From Sabellastarte sp. h YS-2021 (lineage: Eukaryota; Annelida; Polychaeta; Sabellida; Sabellidae), in assembly GCA_964017235.1 (NCBI GenBank), contig OZ024930.1, positions 31,748,614 to 31,812,613 of the forward strand: DNA of 64,000 bases, in the 5' to 3' direction. The number at the start of each line of letters is the position of its first letter. The first letter of the stretch is position 1. A program made the translations under genes and the position numbers. The notes below the pieces were generated by a model. That model was not told the DNA's origin and ran no database searches. It saw nothing but the letters and a program-made list of their open reading frames with translations. This document shows, one piece after another, positions 47,036-58,890 of this stretch.

Positions 47036-47846
47036 ACACACAAAAATGAAAAATTGTGAATATCTCGGAAAAGCTATTTCTTCTGCTTTAATGCTCGGCG
47101 GGAGATACACACCGCGGCAGTGGTCTTGACAAAAATTTTTGTCTCCCCAAAAATGGTGGCCATTTTGAATTTTCAAAGTTTTTGCAAAACACAAAAATGC
47201 TTATATCTCGAAAACCGTGCTATATGGAGCGAACTCAACAAAATTTTTGACCTGCTGGGTATCTCTGCAGAGTAGCCATGCCAATTTTCAAAATATTTTT
47301 GTCTCACCAAATATAGCGGACATTTTTAATTTTTTGCAAAACACAAAAATGCTTATATCTTGAAAACTGTGCTAGATAGAGCAGACTGCGCTGACTTTGG
47401 TTGCCACAACAGTATAAGGCTAGAACCGAAGCATTTTCTTAATACTTTAGCACTCACCTTTATATCCTTTTCGGGACGCTTTGTTTTTGCTATGCAAAAA
47501 CATTATCTTTTTTTTTGCGAGCGATCCTCTAGTTAATGTTTATAATTATATCAGTATCATTGTGCCGAGTAGTGTCATACACATGAATTCTGTGAGTATG
47601 TGACAAGAAAATACCCCTTTCATATTTTTAGTTGAAAGCCTACACCCATTTTCATATCTCACCTAATAAATAATTCATAGTTTTGTTTTTAAAAGTGAAA
47701 CCTGTCATCTCAAATTATTTATCTTTAATACCTCTTATTGAATGGATAATTAAGAGATACCAGTTCTCTGTAGCAAGGAAAAAATAATCATACATTTGAC
47801 ATTGTCACAAGAAAAACTATCTCATGCCTACATGGTATAATTTTAG

Positions 47847-48009
47847 GATTTTGGTGGTGGTCATCATTATTGTGAAACTTTTTGTGATTGGCTGCATCTA
47901 TTGCTATCGTGTACAACGTATTCAACGCCTAACACAGCAACAAAGAATTATCATTGCTCAGCCTTGTCCAGCAGGAGGGGCAAGTGCTTATCCAGCAGCA
48001 CCATACAAT
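47847..48009 (+). CDS. PPxY membrane protein, penultimate coding exon
   Basis: A 163-nt exon between ATAATTTTAG and GTAAGA. One base completes a codon, then ILVVVIIIVKLFVIGCIYCY forms a single transmembrane helix ending in Cys/Tyr, followed by a basic stop-transfer segment (RVQRIQRLTQQQR) and a Pro/Ala-rich start of the cytoplasmic tail. The layout recalls Shisa, CYYR1 and WBP1/VOPP1 proteins, small endolysosomal or plasma-membrane adaptors whose PPxY motifs bind WW-domain proteins. The exons for signal peptide and lumenal Cys-rich domain were not found upstream. Family assignment is by architecture only. Confidence 0.75.
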
Positions 48010-48423
48010 GTAAGAGTTTTCATTTGACTTGCTACTTGTTATAACCCTATACAGTTTTATATTACTACGCTTTCCTCCACCAGAGTATGTGTCCTTAATT
48101 TGCCAAAAACCTGCTTAGAAATTACCAAATCAGCCAAGTGTCTATACCTTCCAGTGTATTACAAAACGACAATATTTTGGTGGCTGGAAACAATTTTAAG
48201 TGTAGAGGCAGACATTATTTGTGGTCATATTCTATTTACCAGGGTTTCTAATACATGTGTCCAATATTGGAGTCACATCAGATTATGACAGTGAGCCTTT
48301 GACCCAATTCTCGGCAATATTTGGTTATTTTAGTACACACTGGGTTGGCACTGTGTTAGTTCTTTTTTTTTTTCTGTTTCAACATATTGGATACTCGTAT
48401 AGTCAAATTGTTCCTACTTACAG

Positions 48424-48582
48424 CAAGGATCAAACATTGTGAAGTTTGAGGAGCTTCCACAACCATCCGCACTTCAGCAGAACAATATGGCTAGTGCCGC
48501 ACCACCTAGCTATAACAATGTCCCTGCAGCTGGGGAAAAGCCACCTGCTTATAACGAGGCTATTGCCATGCCAACTGCCTAG
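48424..48582 (+). CDS. PPxY membrane protein, last coding exon
   Basis: Acceptor CCTACTTACAG; phase 0 join to the previous exon. It encodes a cytoplasmic tail with FEELPQPSALQQNN, then PPSYNNV and PPAYNEA, two PPxY motifs for WW domains such as those of NEDD4-type ubiquitin ligases, and a TAG stop at 48580-48582. The end of the protein is certain; the N-terminus is missing from the visible exons. Confidence 0.8.
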   Translation, partial: QGSNIVKFEELPQPSALQQNNMASAAPPSYNNVPAAGEKPPAYNEAIAMPTA

Positions 48583-48673
48583 AGTGAGAGGTGATGAAAT
48601 AATAATTGTTAAAATACCTGAAGAGTTGTTAATGGCTTGGTGGTGATTTATTGTGATTTTTTTTTATTTCCCC

Positions 48674-48704
<31 letters not shown>

Positions 48705-49663
48705 AAAGAAAATCAATAAAAAAAAAAATCCCAGAGATATTGTGGCATTTTCATGAATAAAAGTATAAAATACAAAGTGGTTCAGGAACCATAAAATGTG
48801 GTTCAGGAATACCAACCTACTATTGATAAGTGTGATGTTTTTTTCTGTTCTATAATGTCAATTGAACTGTCATTTATATTGGGTGTTGTACAGCTGATAT
48901 ATACCCATGAAATGGTTTACATTGACACAACATATATAAGTACTTACAACAATTACCAAAGTAAAAATGAACTATATGACGTCACTCACCCGAGACTTCT
49001 GCCTTTATTTATGTTATATTGCAAACTATGTGTCCTATCCTGTTGAATTCAACCTAAATTTCAGACAGTGAAGTGGTAGAAGTTTTAGTGCCAAGATTCT
49101 CCCTTTTTTGGTATTACCAAACTATGTGCCCGATAAATTTTGTGAAATCAGTTAAAGATTGAATATCAATTAACAAAACACACTTGGTGAAGATAAATAT
49201 CAGAATTATTGCTTGTTTACAATTAAATTTGTTCCGTTGACAATATATTACCAGGAAAAAAAAATCAAACAGATCAATAGTCTGTCTCGAGAACCAGAAT
49301 TTACAGCTTGCCTGCCTTAGCATGTCTTACCATTTGTTATAAAGTGACTTATTACATTATAATTGCTTGGCAGTAGTGTTAGTGTCATATTTGGACACTT
49401 ATGTTTAAATACTGATTTATTAATAGATCTGAGTTTCCATATCAATGCAAAAGCTGTCAGTTTCAATATCATTTCCAAAAAACTTGTCTGAAGTTTTCCT
49501 GACAAAATTCTGTAATTGGTTACCATTAAACATTAGAATCTACAATTTATTGCAATGAATTTTCAAAGTTATGATGCTATTTAGACTTCTTCCACAATGT
49601 ATGATGACATATTGATAAAAATTAAGCATGAGTGTGTGTTGTAAAGTGATGCAATTGTTCATG

Positions 49664-50210
49664 GCTGTTTCACAACCTCAGCCATTTCGAAACGCCGTTA
49701 AATACAATTAACCTTTACACCTGAAAAACAATCCACATGAAAAGAATGGCTTCCTCCCTGTCCCTGAGTTAGTTATTCCTTTGGTGATTTGTTAATCACT
49801 CTAAGTAATCACTTGATGGGATTTCCCCTATTATTAAGAAATCAAAGAAAAGTCCTTCAATAATAAAAATGTACAAACTGGGTAGGATTAAAATTATTTT
49901 CAACACATTTTCAATTGCATAGCTTTATAAAGCTGGGCATCAAATAGCATTATAAAGATCATAAAAAGTTTACTACTAATAATGTATTAGTGCCCTACAT
50001 ATTTGTAATAATTGACATTGTATATATTTTAAAACAATTCTTGAAATACTGGTCGTTAAAAACCAGTGAGGTTGTTTCATAACGGCCAGGCCATTTTAAA
50101 ACCACTCCTAGGTTTTGAAATGGCCATCACATTTAGTTGGCCGTTTCGAAATTGCCATGGCCGTTTTGAAAGGGCCAATGGTTTCAAAATGGCAAGTAAC
50201 CAAATTAATG
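49664..50210. mobile_element. Inverted-repeat element with GGCCATTTCGAAACG motifs (family M5)
   Basis: The left arm (49664-49698) has TGGCTGTTTCACAACC then AGCCATTTCGAAACGCC. The right side (50060-50210) has several copies in inverted orientation (GGCCGTTTCGAAATTGCC, GGCCGTTTTGAAAGGGCC). Doubled motifs as in M1-M4. Target duplication unclear. Confidence 0.5.
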
Positions 50211-51941
50211 GCAAAAAACCCTATTTCAGTATCTGTTGATTGAGAAAGCCAGATTTAAGTTTGATGTTGAAATTTCAATCTAATATGTTGGTATTTGTAG
50301 TGGCAGCCTACTTTTCTACGTTAAATCACACTTGTGTCATACATATCGTTCATTTTATAGTTTCTTCAATTAAATTAAATATGAATCTATAAAGCATTAT
50401 TGTATCATGTGTTCAATGTTTCTCTTGATATGCAATATGAGGAAGGCAAGATATGCAATATGAGGAATTAACGTGGCATTAATACTCATTGTTATCTATG
50501 TTTAATTGTATTGTATTTTAAAGATGTTTCTTTATGTAATGATACAGCTTAAGGTTTTGGGACATGTAAATATAATACAGGAAAACTTCCCGAATGACAT
50601 GTATGAAAAGAAATTATTTTTTAATGATGTATATAGAACATATTTGTAGATCACACTGCTTCAAAAATATTAATGAAAAATCAGGACTTGTTGATGAATG
50701 TATAATGCTAATTATTCATAGTAAGTGATGGTGGAGAATACAAAATATATGTATAATTATTATATATTAAAATATGTCGCTCTTTTTGTCCCACTGTTTA
50801 GGCTACATGCAGCTCATAGTTGATAATAAAGTCAAATCTTATTGCTTGTCTGTTAATAACCAGAGATGAGACGGCAGTGCTGTTATCATAGTATCAAGAA
50901 CTCTTTAACTAAAGTAGCAAAATAAAATACTACAACCAGCATCTAAATTGTCAGCACATAAAATTGTGGGAACACCTAAAGCATTTAATTATATTTGCAT
51001 AGACAATAAATATTAAACATTCTGATGTTTTCTCATATATTTGCACATTTCAAGGTATTCTAAAGTTATTATGGACATGTTTTGCTTTCATTATATCTAG
51101 ATCAGGAGGCCACTGTTGCACCATTGCAAAGCTGTTTTGATTCCAGGATTCCGAAAAAAATACGAGTTTTAGTACTCTCCCTGCCCCCCCCCCCCCAAAT
51201 TAAATAGGCCAGTGACATGAGGTGAAACACATAATTATAATAACAGAAGGATTTTTTCAGCACAAAATTGATGAGGATCCTGTAGTGTGCAAAAGAGGGA
51301 GAGTCCAAGCAAAGTTGTAACCCAGTAATCGTATGCCAGGCAAGACCAAAACATGGCAGCTTTGAAGGAAATCACAGTAAAAGTCCCCAAATGTAGAAAA
51401 ATATGGAATAAATTTGTGTAATGTCTTCAGATTTGGGGTTTGTTTCCAACATTTAAGTTGTCCTTCAATTGTATGTATTAATAAGCGAGATGGCATTTGA
51501 AAAATGTTGACACAGCATTTCAGTAAAGTGTTCTCAGTACTGTGATTTTGGGGCCACCAATTGAGCCCTACAATATACATTACATTTGAGGTTTCCCACA
51601 TAACTGACATGTTCAGTTGAAACAGTAACATTGTCTCGGAAAGGGATTTAATAACCAGCAGAATGAAACATTCCATGTCTTGTGTCTTTAAAAAGTGTGA
51701 TTTTATATAGAGAATATGAGTTGAACATTCAAAAGAGCTCTTTTGTATATTTGTCTATCATGAAATACTTAACACGGGTTACAGGTGTGTTAGTGTTAGG
51801 TGTGTATTGGTCTTCTGTGTCTGTGTAGATATATATAAAATTGTACTTGTGTATACATGCAGAAATAATGCAACTTACACACTTAATCGTATTTACAAAC
51901 TTTAGTAATTTCAAACACAAGATAAATTATATTTCTGTTAA

Positions 51942-53101
51942 GGGGCTATCAACGTAACAGCATATTTCGTGCAGTGCAGAAGCCTTTCCTCACAGACAGC
52001 CACCTATTTTCTGTGGTGTGAAAGTTTATAAACTTAAACTTACTGAGTTTAAATGACTCTTGCTTTTTTGGCTGTTGACAAATTGTTTAAAAAGAAACTT
52101 ACTATTATGAGAGTAGTTTGTTTTAAATTATTTTTTGTAGCATTTCATAAAATAGTGCAATAAAAATGTTCACAAAATGCAGTGAAAGTGCTCTAACTTT
52201 GGTCACCTCAAAAAGAGACATACTTTATAAACGTGACAAAAAATGCACGCAAGACAAGATCAACACTTGTGTTTAACATATGCATGTAAAGATAATTTTC
52301 TGGGCTAACTTTTTAATGAATTCATTTTTACATTTAAAGTGGCATTTTTATATTATTGTAATTTTTTGATAAACGAAGACTACTGGTTTGAATCACTGTT
52401 ACATATTTGTTAGTTAAATGCTTGTGGAAGTATTTTTTAAAAATGTAATTCATTCAAAACAATGCTCATGTATTTCTATGACTGTGGCATCCACGGTGTC
52501 CTCATATATAACTTTTAAGTATTTTTTTTTATGTCTTGATAGACTGGTATAATATCTCTGTTGCTAAGGGAGCAATATCTGCCAGTACTGATGGCTGTGG
52601 GAGAGCGTATTAATTTATAAATTTATTTTTTGAAATTACTGGTAGCTGGTTCTTAAAGAGAAACATTGGTGGTGAAATTATAAGATATATGAAAAACAGG
52701 AAACAAATCTAGAGAATCAAGCAAAACAGTCTAATTACGGTGTAAAAAAATCCCTTGTCCTATGAAGGTAAATAAGTACACGTGGCTTTCAGTTGACAGT
52801 TATGAATTGCCTCATTCTTCACTCTGTAGCTGTTACATTGCACAGTATAAAAACATAACCTGTCCTATCACTGCAGCTTTGCAAAGCAAGACAAAATATG
52901 TGTGTGTGTTTTTTCTTGCGTGTTGATTAAAATATAGATACTCAAGCGTAGTAAACATACTAGCCTTGCCGTATGACGTAGTTAAACATATTTGTAAATA
53001 CTGTGAAGAAGTCCGTGCGTAGCAACAAATATATGCTTTCTACGCAAGCCACCTAGCGTGGACTACACCAACTAAATATACGTTGTTACGTTGATAGCCC
53101 C
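51942..53101. mobile_element. Inverted-repeat element of 1160 bp with TTAA flanks
   Basis: Both ends read GGGGCTATCAACGTAACA (18 bp, inverted at the right) and are flanked by TTAA (51938-51941, 53102-53105). TTAA duplication is typical of piggyBac and also of Kolobok elements. No transposase ORF, so non-autonomous. Confidence 0.8.
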
Positions 53102-53490
53102 TTAAAACTGTCAGTCCATAAGGCTATTTATTTTTCAGCTATTCTTTACAGTTGTATTAGTTTATGCATACAATTTATTTGTAAAGTGAAAGATTTATAC
53201 AATATCTATTTACAAGTAAATTTAAACTTATTCTTTGCCGGCTGTTGTTTCTTTGTTTTTGTACTATTTTTAAATGCATTTTACAGATATTTTAAATATA
53301 TCTGACTAATTTAATTCAAATAACTATCCCGGTTTGAATATATTTTTTGTAACCCATAAATCCCCACTTCTCCATAACTTTTATTTGTATTAGAATTTCT
53401 GTGATTATAATGTGTGACAGTTCTGTTCTGTGTCAGTGTTATTTCAAAATATTGGTTCAGTGCTGTGTTTTTTCTAGATAATAAAATATT

Positions 53491-54198
53491 TTTTCACTAA
53501 CACTGTAGAAATACTAGAAATGCTCTTCTGTGTTTTATTTTCTTTTTCCCCTGAACGATAGTTTTATTTTTATCATTTGACTACACAATATAAGAGATTT
53601 GGCTGAAACGCCTGAAATAATAATAGACTTTTTGTTGTTTGTCAGGGGGTAGCTTTCAATTATTGTCAAAACAAATATTCAAGGTTTGGGTTAAATAGAT
53701 AGGGTCATAAGACAGGTCCTCCATAATTTTAATATATAAGCTGGATTCAAACCGGTAACCACTGACACAAGAGTCAAGTGATTTAATGTCAAAACATGTT
53801 AACCACTTGGTCATTAAGGTCTCCCAGCATGGTCACATGACATTTAAATGACTTAAATATACTTAAATTCATTCCACCATTTTTAGAAATGTTATTATAC
53901 TGGTAAAACCTTTACATCTGTATCTAGGATGACTGGTTACAGTTACCTCATATAAATGATGTTTACTGAAACAACATTTTCAGACGGAAATTTTGTTTTT
54001 TGTATATTTACTTAAGTCATAATTTCTAACAATAGAACACTTCAAAATAATATTTTAGATTTTCGTGGAAATTTTATAAATGAGAAAATATATATGAACA
54101 AAATTCATGACAAAAGGAATCGGACAGTTGGCTGTCTAACAAATGGTGTGGTCACAATGAATAAACGCATAAGGTAGAACACTGGTCAGTCAAAATTC
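53491..54198. other. Intergenic DNA, nothing recognised
   Basis: AT-rich, no ORF or repeat structure noticed. Confidence 0.4.
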
Positions 54199-54407
54199 AT
54201 TAAGTGTCCCGCAAGGGACGCTTGTTTGTATATGGGAGAAGCGACTCCGCCGGATTCGCCGGATCCGCATTTTCTTTTCGCAATAGCTTTGCAGCCACAA
54301 AGCGGATTCTCTTTATATTTGGTAGGTGTATGCAGTAGCCCTGGGAAAAATTTCTGAATGTGGTGTCATGACATTTCAACCAATCAGAGAAGTCACATGA
54401 CCAAAAT

Positions 54408-54786
54408 TAGGGCTGGGACAGGTGCTGGAAAACGGCATCGAGTACTCGTCCTCTCATAACCGGCCCGAATTCGAGTAACCGTGAGATTTAGTATCTACAA
54501 TTAGAAGTCTTCTGTAAACCAGATAGTCTGTTCCGGGAATGAAACTTTTGAAGAAAAATGTCTTCTATTTGACCAGATGTTATAGAATATGGAGTAAATT
54601 ATATGTTTTCAAGCGAAAATAACTTTTATATGACGGAAATGCTGAAATGTGGCATATTTTACACAAGCGTTTCATTACGTGGGCCATAATACAATACCTC
54701 ACGAGTAACCGAGGATTTAAAATGGGCTCGAGTACTAGCAAAGATCGACTCACCTATCGAGGCTCGAGTACTCATTCACAGCCATA
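54408..54786. mobile_element. hAT-type MITE, 379 bp, inside D2
   Basis: Ends TAGGGCTGGGACAGG and, inverted, TATGGCTGTGAATGA. Flanks ACCAAAAT and ACCAAAAA, an 8-bp target duplication with one mismatch. D1 has the uninterrupted site (CATGACCAAAAATG near 45255). GAGTACTCG motifs lie near both ends. Confidence 0.85.
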
Positions 54787-55048
54787 ACCAAAAACATGTT
54801 TTTCAAAAGGGTGTGCTTGTCCAGATGATAACTTAAAAAGCATTTCACATGAAAGTTGGCAAGTAGGCATATCATCGTATATTAACAGTGTGAATAACAT
54901 TAGTGTCTTAACACTTCAGTTTTTGTGTCTTTTATTATTCATCATGAGTGTGGTATCTGAAAGTGTCAGCCACTCCACTCTGATTACAGCCTAGTCTAAG
55001 CTTGATCTACAGAATGATGGCTTAGAGCTGGATACTGCAGATACACCT

Positions 55049-55321
55049 ATGCCTAGAGGAAACATCTCTGATGAAACTATTGAACTCCTCAGACAAGCCA
55101 GAGCCAAGTTGGATAATCCTAACAAAGGGCAATACCCCCAAAGCAGCAAAAGAGCAAGGAGGGACTCAGGTGAAGCCTCTACCAGCAAGGGTCCTGATAG
55201 AAGCAACTATCCTACGGAAGCTAAACCGATCTACCTTAGGATTAAAACTAATCAAAGGAGAAAAATTAGTTTTGCCAGCCAGATCAATAGAATGCATACA
55301 GAATTATTGAAAGGTGCCTAA
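55049..55321 (+). CDS. Small ORF upstream of the Penelope-like RT
   Basis: 90 codons, polar and basic (SSKRARRDSGEAST, RIKTNQRRKISF), no recognised domain. It lies inside the insertion, about 270 bp before the RT frame, so it probably belongs to the element as an ORF1 or a displaced N-terminal segment; a chance ORF cannot be excluded. Confidence 0.4.
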   Translation: MPRGNISDETIELLRQARAKLDNPNKGQYPQSSKRARRDSGEASTSKGPDRSNYPTEAKPIYLRIKTNQRRKISFASQINRMHTELLKGA

Positions 55322-55593
55322 ACAGGAGGATCGAGAACAACCAACTACAACAGTTTGTTTCTCAACTTAAAAAACTGCTCAAATAAAAAGACACTAAATA
55401 TTTTCAGTTTTTACCAATATGTAATTGTCTATTTTCCTATGCCAATAAGCATTGCATTACCTATGAGATATATATATATACCTCTGTAATACCTTTTACT
55501 CATCTGCCTTATAATAAATGCACAGGTGCAAAATACCCTGATAAAAGTACCTCCGTAGTTTCAATATCTGCTTGACATTTTAAAACTGTTACA

Positions 55594-57917
55594 ATGGCTT
55601 CCATCAAAGCAGACATTGAACTGGCCTCAATCAATGCCCCACCAGGCATTTTACCACCTGATACTACATTTGAAAGTTACATAGGTCATAATGTTATTAA
55701 TATTTCTAATTATGAACTCAATGAACACCAGGTCAGTGCCTTGGAAAAAGGGCTCACTTTTTGCCCAACCCCAAAAGGCCCTGACAAATCTGAAATTTGG
55801 AATGATTTCAAAGAATTTCACAGACGTCTGGAATTAATGCAATTCATTAGACCTCAGGATGATCAAAATAATCTGATGGTATCACAAAGTATCATAGATT
55901 TCATGAATGAAAATGCATCCTCTGATATTCAAGAGGAACCAAATAATGACCCATATAAATCTATTCACAAACACTTCAACAACAAATCCTCATGGAGACC
56001 GAACCCACCCAATAAGACATTAGATGCTTTCAAAAGAGCGTTTAAAATGAACCTCTTGAAAGACACTGTCCACAAAAGACCTATCCCCAATCTCTCCAAG
56101 GACCAATGGAAGGGATTATTAAACCTCAGGAATAACCCACATATAGTTATCAAAAAAGCTGACAAGGGTTCAGCTATAGTAATCATGAATACCATAGATT
56201 ACTTACGCGAAGGGTACAGACAACTTAATGATAGTAATTTCTACACTAAATTAAAGAAGGATCCCACCCAAAAAATCTCAAAATTTGTCAGACACTCACA
56301 GAAATGAAGAACTGTAAACTTATCACTGAGAAAAATTTTGACTTTCTGAACATCAAAGATCCAAAGGCTGGTAGATTTTACTTATTACCTAAAATCCACA
56401 AAAAACAGGTCCCAGGAAGACCGATCTGTAGCTCCATAGGCCACCCAACTTGCAACATAAGCAAGTTTGTTGATGCACATATTAAAGACTATGTGCCAAA
56501 CACAAAATCCTATGTTAGAGATACCCAGCACTTTATAAGTAGACTTAAAACAGTAGGCACACTCCCCCAGAATGCACTTCTAGTCACACTAGATGTGTCA
56601 TCTTTATACACCAACATCCCCAATAGAGAGGGGATTTTGGCAGTAGCCACCCACCTTAGATGAGACAGAACTAAGGACCCAATCACACCTTACATTCTAC
56701 AACTGTTAGAACTGGTGTTACATAGTATGAACTTCACATTTAATGACGACCACTACTTACAAACAGGGGGGACAGCCATGGGGACTGCATTGGCACCAAA
56801 TTATGCCAATTTATTCATGGACAGGCTCGAAACTAAAGCCTTAGATGGATGGCCCCTTAAGCCCACTTTATGGCTTAGATTCATTGACGACATTTTCATG
56901 ATCTGGCCTCATGGTAGGGATGAACTTGACAATCTCCTCACATACTTAAACAGTATACATGAAAAAATCAAATTCACTTCAGAGGTAAGTGAAAATGACA
57001 TCAATTTCCTAGACACCAAAGTCATAATTGATGAACATAGAAAATTATACACCACCCTGTATGAAAAACCCTCTGATACTCACCTATACTTACACTATGA
57101 CTCAGCCCATCATGGCCCATGTCATACGAAGGGCCCATATGGTCAATTCCTGAGAATCAGAAGGATTTGCTCCAGAAATGAAGATTTCATTGAAAATGGT
57201 GTTAATTTGATAAGATATTATCTAAAAAGAGGATATCCCTTCAAACAACTTAAGAACCATATGCTCAAAGCATGCAAGTATTCCCAAGATGAATTACTTG
57301 AAGTCAAAACAAAGGAACCAACAAAAGTCCCTGTCATGACAACAATGTTCAACCCATCTAATCCTGACATTAAACATTATATCCACAAAAACTGGAATAT
57401 AATTGAAAATAGTACAGATTGTGCAGACACATTCGCCACTAAACCAATCATTGGCTTCAAAAGACTACCAAACCTTAGAGACATGCTTACCAAGGCTTCA
57501 ATTTCATACCCACCAAAGGATATTGAGCTACCCAAAACAATACCCACTCACTGTACAAGACTGGGTAGATGTACGTACTGCCCCATTATCAAGAAGGTTG
57601 ATGTGGTCACCTGCAGAATCACAGGTAAAAAATACAAACCTATAGACTTACCTAGAAAACTGTCATGTGAGCTCAGTGACATAGTATACCTAATAACATG
57701 CAATAAATGTCTAATGTATTATGTAGGTGAAACAGGCAGAGCCTTTAGATCAAGAATCTACGAGCATAAACTCTCTGTTAGTAAACCCAAGGATAATAGA
57801 GTCACTCCTGTATCCAAACATTTCACTGGAACTGGGCACTCTATTAAGGATATGCAGTTCACTATCCTGGAATGGTGCGCTCCCAAATACAGAACTCCCA
57901 AACAGGCTCACAGATGA
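55594..57917 (+). pseudogene. Penelope-like reverse transcriptase with GIY-YIG endonuclease
   Basis: Nearly complete protein. The N-terminal region 55594-56307 has a conserved KADKGSAIVIM block. Then RT: YLLPKIHKKQVPGRPICSS, motif A LVTLDVSSLYTNIP, motif B GTAMGTALAPNYANLFM, motif C RFIDDIFMIW with both Asp intact (near 56885). A Cys-rich linker (CTRLGRCTYCP) follows, and the C-terminal GIY-YIG endonuclease DIVYLITCNKCLMYYVGETG with R and E.KL residues (57679-57780). Two defects: a one-base frame change near 56285-56305 and an in-frame TGA at 56661-56663. Few lesions suggest a fairly recent insertion. Confidence 0.92.
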
Positions 57918-58289
57918 AGGCGTGAGCAGTGGTGGATGTGGAATATTGGAGCTGTCCATCCAATTGGCATAAACCAATTTATCTAGACTCTGTGCATTTT
58001 TGGTCTTTCTTCACACTCTGGAGACCCCTAATTCTCTTTATTGGCAAGTAGGTTTGTTATATAGATGTCTGGAAATCATTAACTTTTGGAAGTGATCTAG
58101 CACAAAATGGTCAACTTATTAACGATTAACTAAACATCACGATTTTTCTTTAAAAAGTGTGTCACATGAAAGTTGGCAAGTAGGTTCGTTATATAGATGT
58201 CTGGAAATCATTAACATTTGGAAGTGATCCAGTACACAATGGCCGACTTATTAACGATTAACTAAACGTGATTTTTCTTAATGCTGAAA

Positions 58290-58890
58290 ACGCAAAAATG
58301 CATTTGTCTCGGAAACAGAGTGAGATAGAGCAATTTTGACGAAATTTTTTACTCACAGGGTATCTGCAGAGTCTACTGGCGACATTTCACAAAATCATTT
58401 TCCCGCCACTTTTGGCGGCCATCTTGAATTTCTGCGTTAAATGCAAAAACGAATTTATCTTGGAAACGGAGCGAGATACAGCGATTTTGACGAAATTTTT
58501 GACCCACATGAGTCTTCTGGCAACATTCCTCAAAAATCAGTTTTCCGCCACTTTTGGCGGCCATCTTGAATTTCTGCATAAAACGCAAAAACACGCTTAT
58601 CTCGGAAACGGAGCAAGATAGAGCGATTTCAACGAAATTTTTTACCCACAGGGCATCTCAAGAGTCTTCTGGCAACTTTCCTCAAAAATCGGTTTTCCGC
58701 CACTTTTGGCGGCCATATTGAATTTCTGCATAAAATGCAAAAACACGCTTATCTTGGAAACGGAGCGAGATAGAGCAATTTTAACGAAATTTTTGACCCG
58801 CGGGGTAGTTGCAGATTCTACTGGCATTATTTCGCAAAAGAAAGTTTTCCCGTCTGTTTTGGCGGCCATCTTGAATTTCTGCGTAAACGC
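58290..58890. repeat. Family D-type satellite in D2, about 149-bp units
   Basis: Four units with CTCGGAAAC (58307, 58458, 58603, 58752), GAGATAGAGCGATTTTGACG and CTTTTGGCGGCCATCTTGAA. Related to, but shorter than, the D1 units. Confidence 0.85.

Larger units (their letters stand above)
45053..47505 (-). mobile_element. Family D element copy D1 (HINE-like), two satellite arrays
   Basis: On the minus strand: 5' hairpin TTTTTGC-ATA-GCAAAAA (47500-47484), subterminal AAGCGTCCCG (47481-47472), then satellite-type sequence, a 133-bp array, a 168-bp array, a unique segment, and the 3' hairpin AAGCGTCCC-TTGC-GGGACGCTT (45077-45056) holding the inverted subterminal repeat. No ORF. Confidence 0.75.
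48583..53490 (+). other. Possible long 3' UTR of the PPxY gene
   Basis: Low in repeats compared with the rest of the window, without ORFs of note. It has a 25-base C run (48670-48694) followed by A runs and AATAAA near 48714 (an early poly(A) option), and a strong AATAAA near 53482 as a distal option. Two inserted elements lie within (49664-50210, 51942-53101). Transcript extent is inferred. Confidence 0.35.
54868..58040 (+). mobile_element. Penelope-like retroelement inside D2, 12-bp target duplication
   Basis: TTGGCAAGTAGG occurs directly before (54856-54867) and after (58041-58052), while D-family sequence continues on both sides. The element holds a small upstream ORF and one long RT-endonuclease coding region with a frameshift and a stop. 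No long terminal repeats typical of complete Penelope copies were seen. Confidence 0.85.

Noticed and set aside
48670-48720. Run of 25 C followed by A runs
   Set aside because: Simple repeat; its length is also a likely sequencing or assembly uncertainty.
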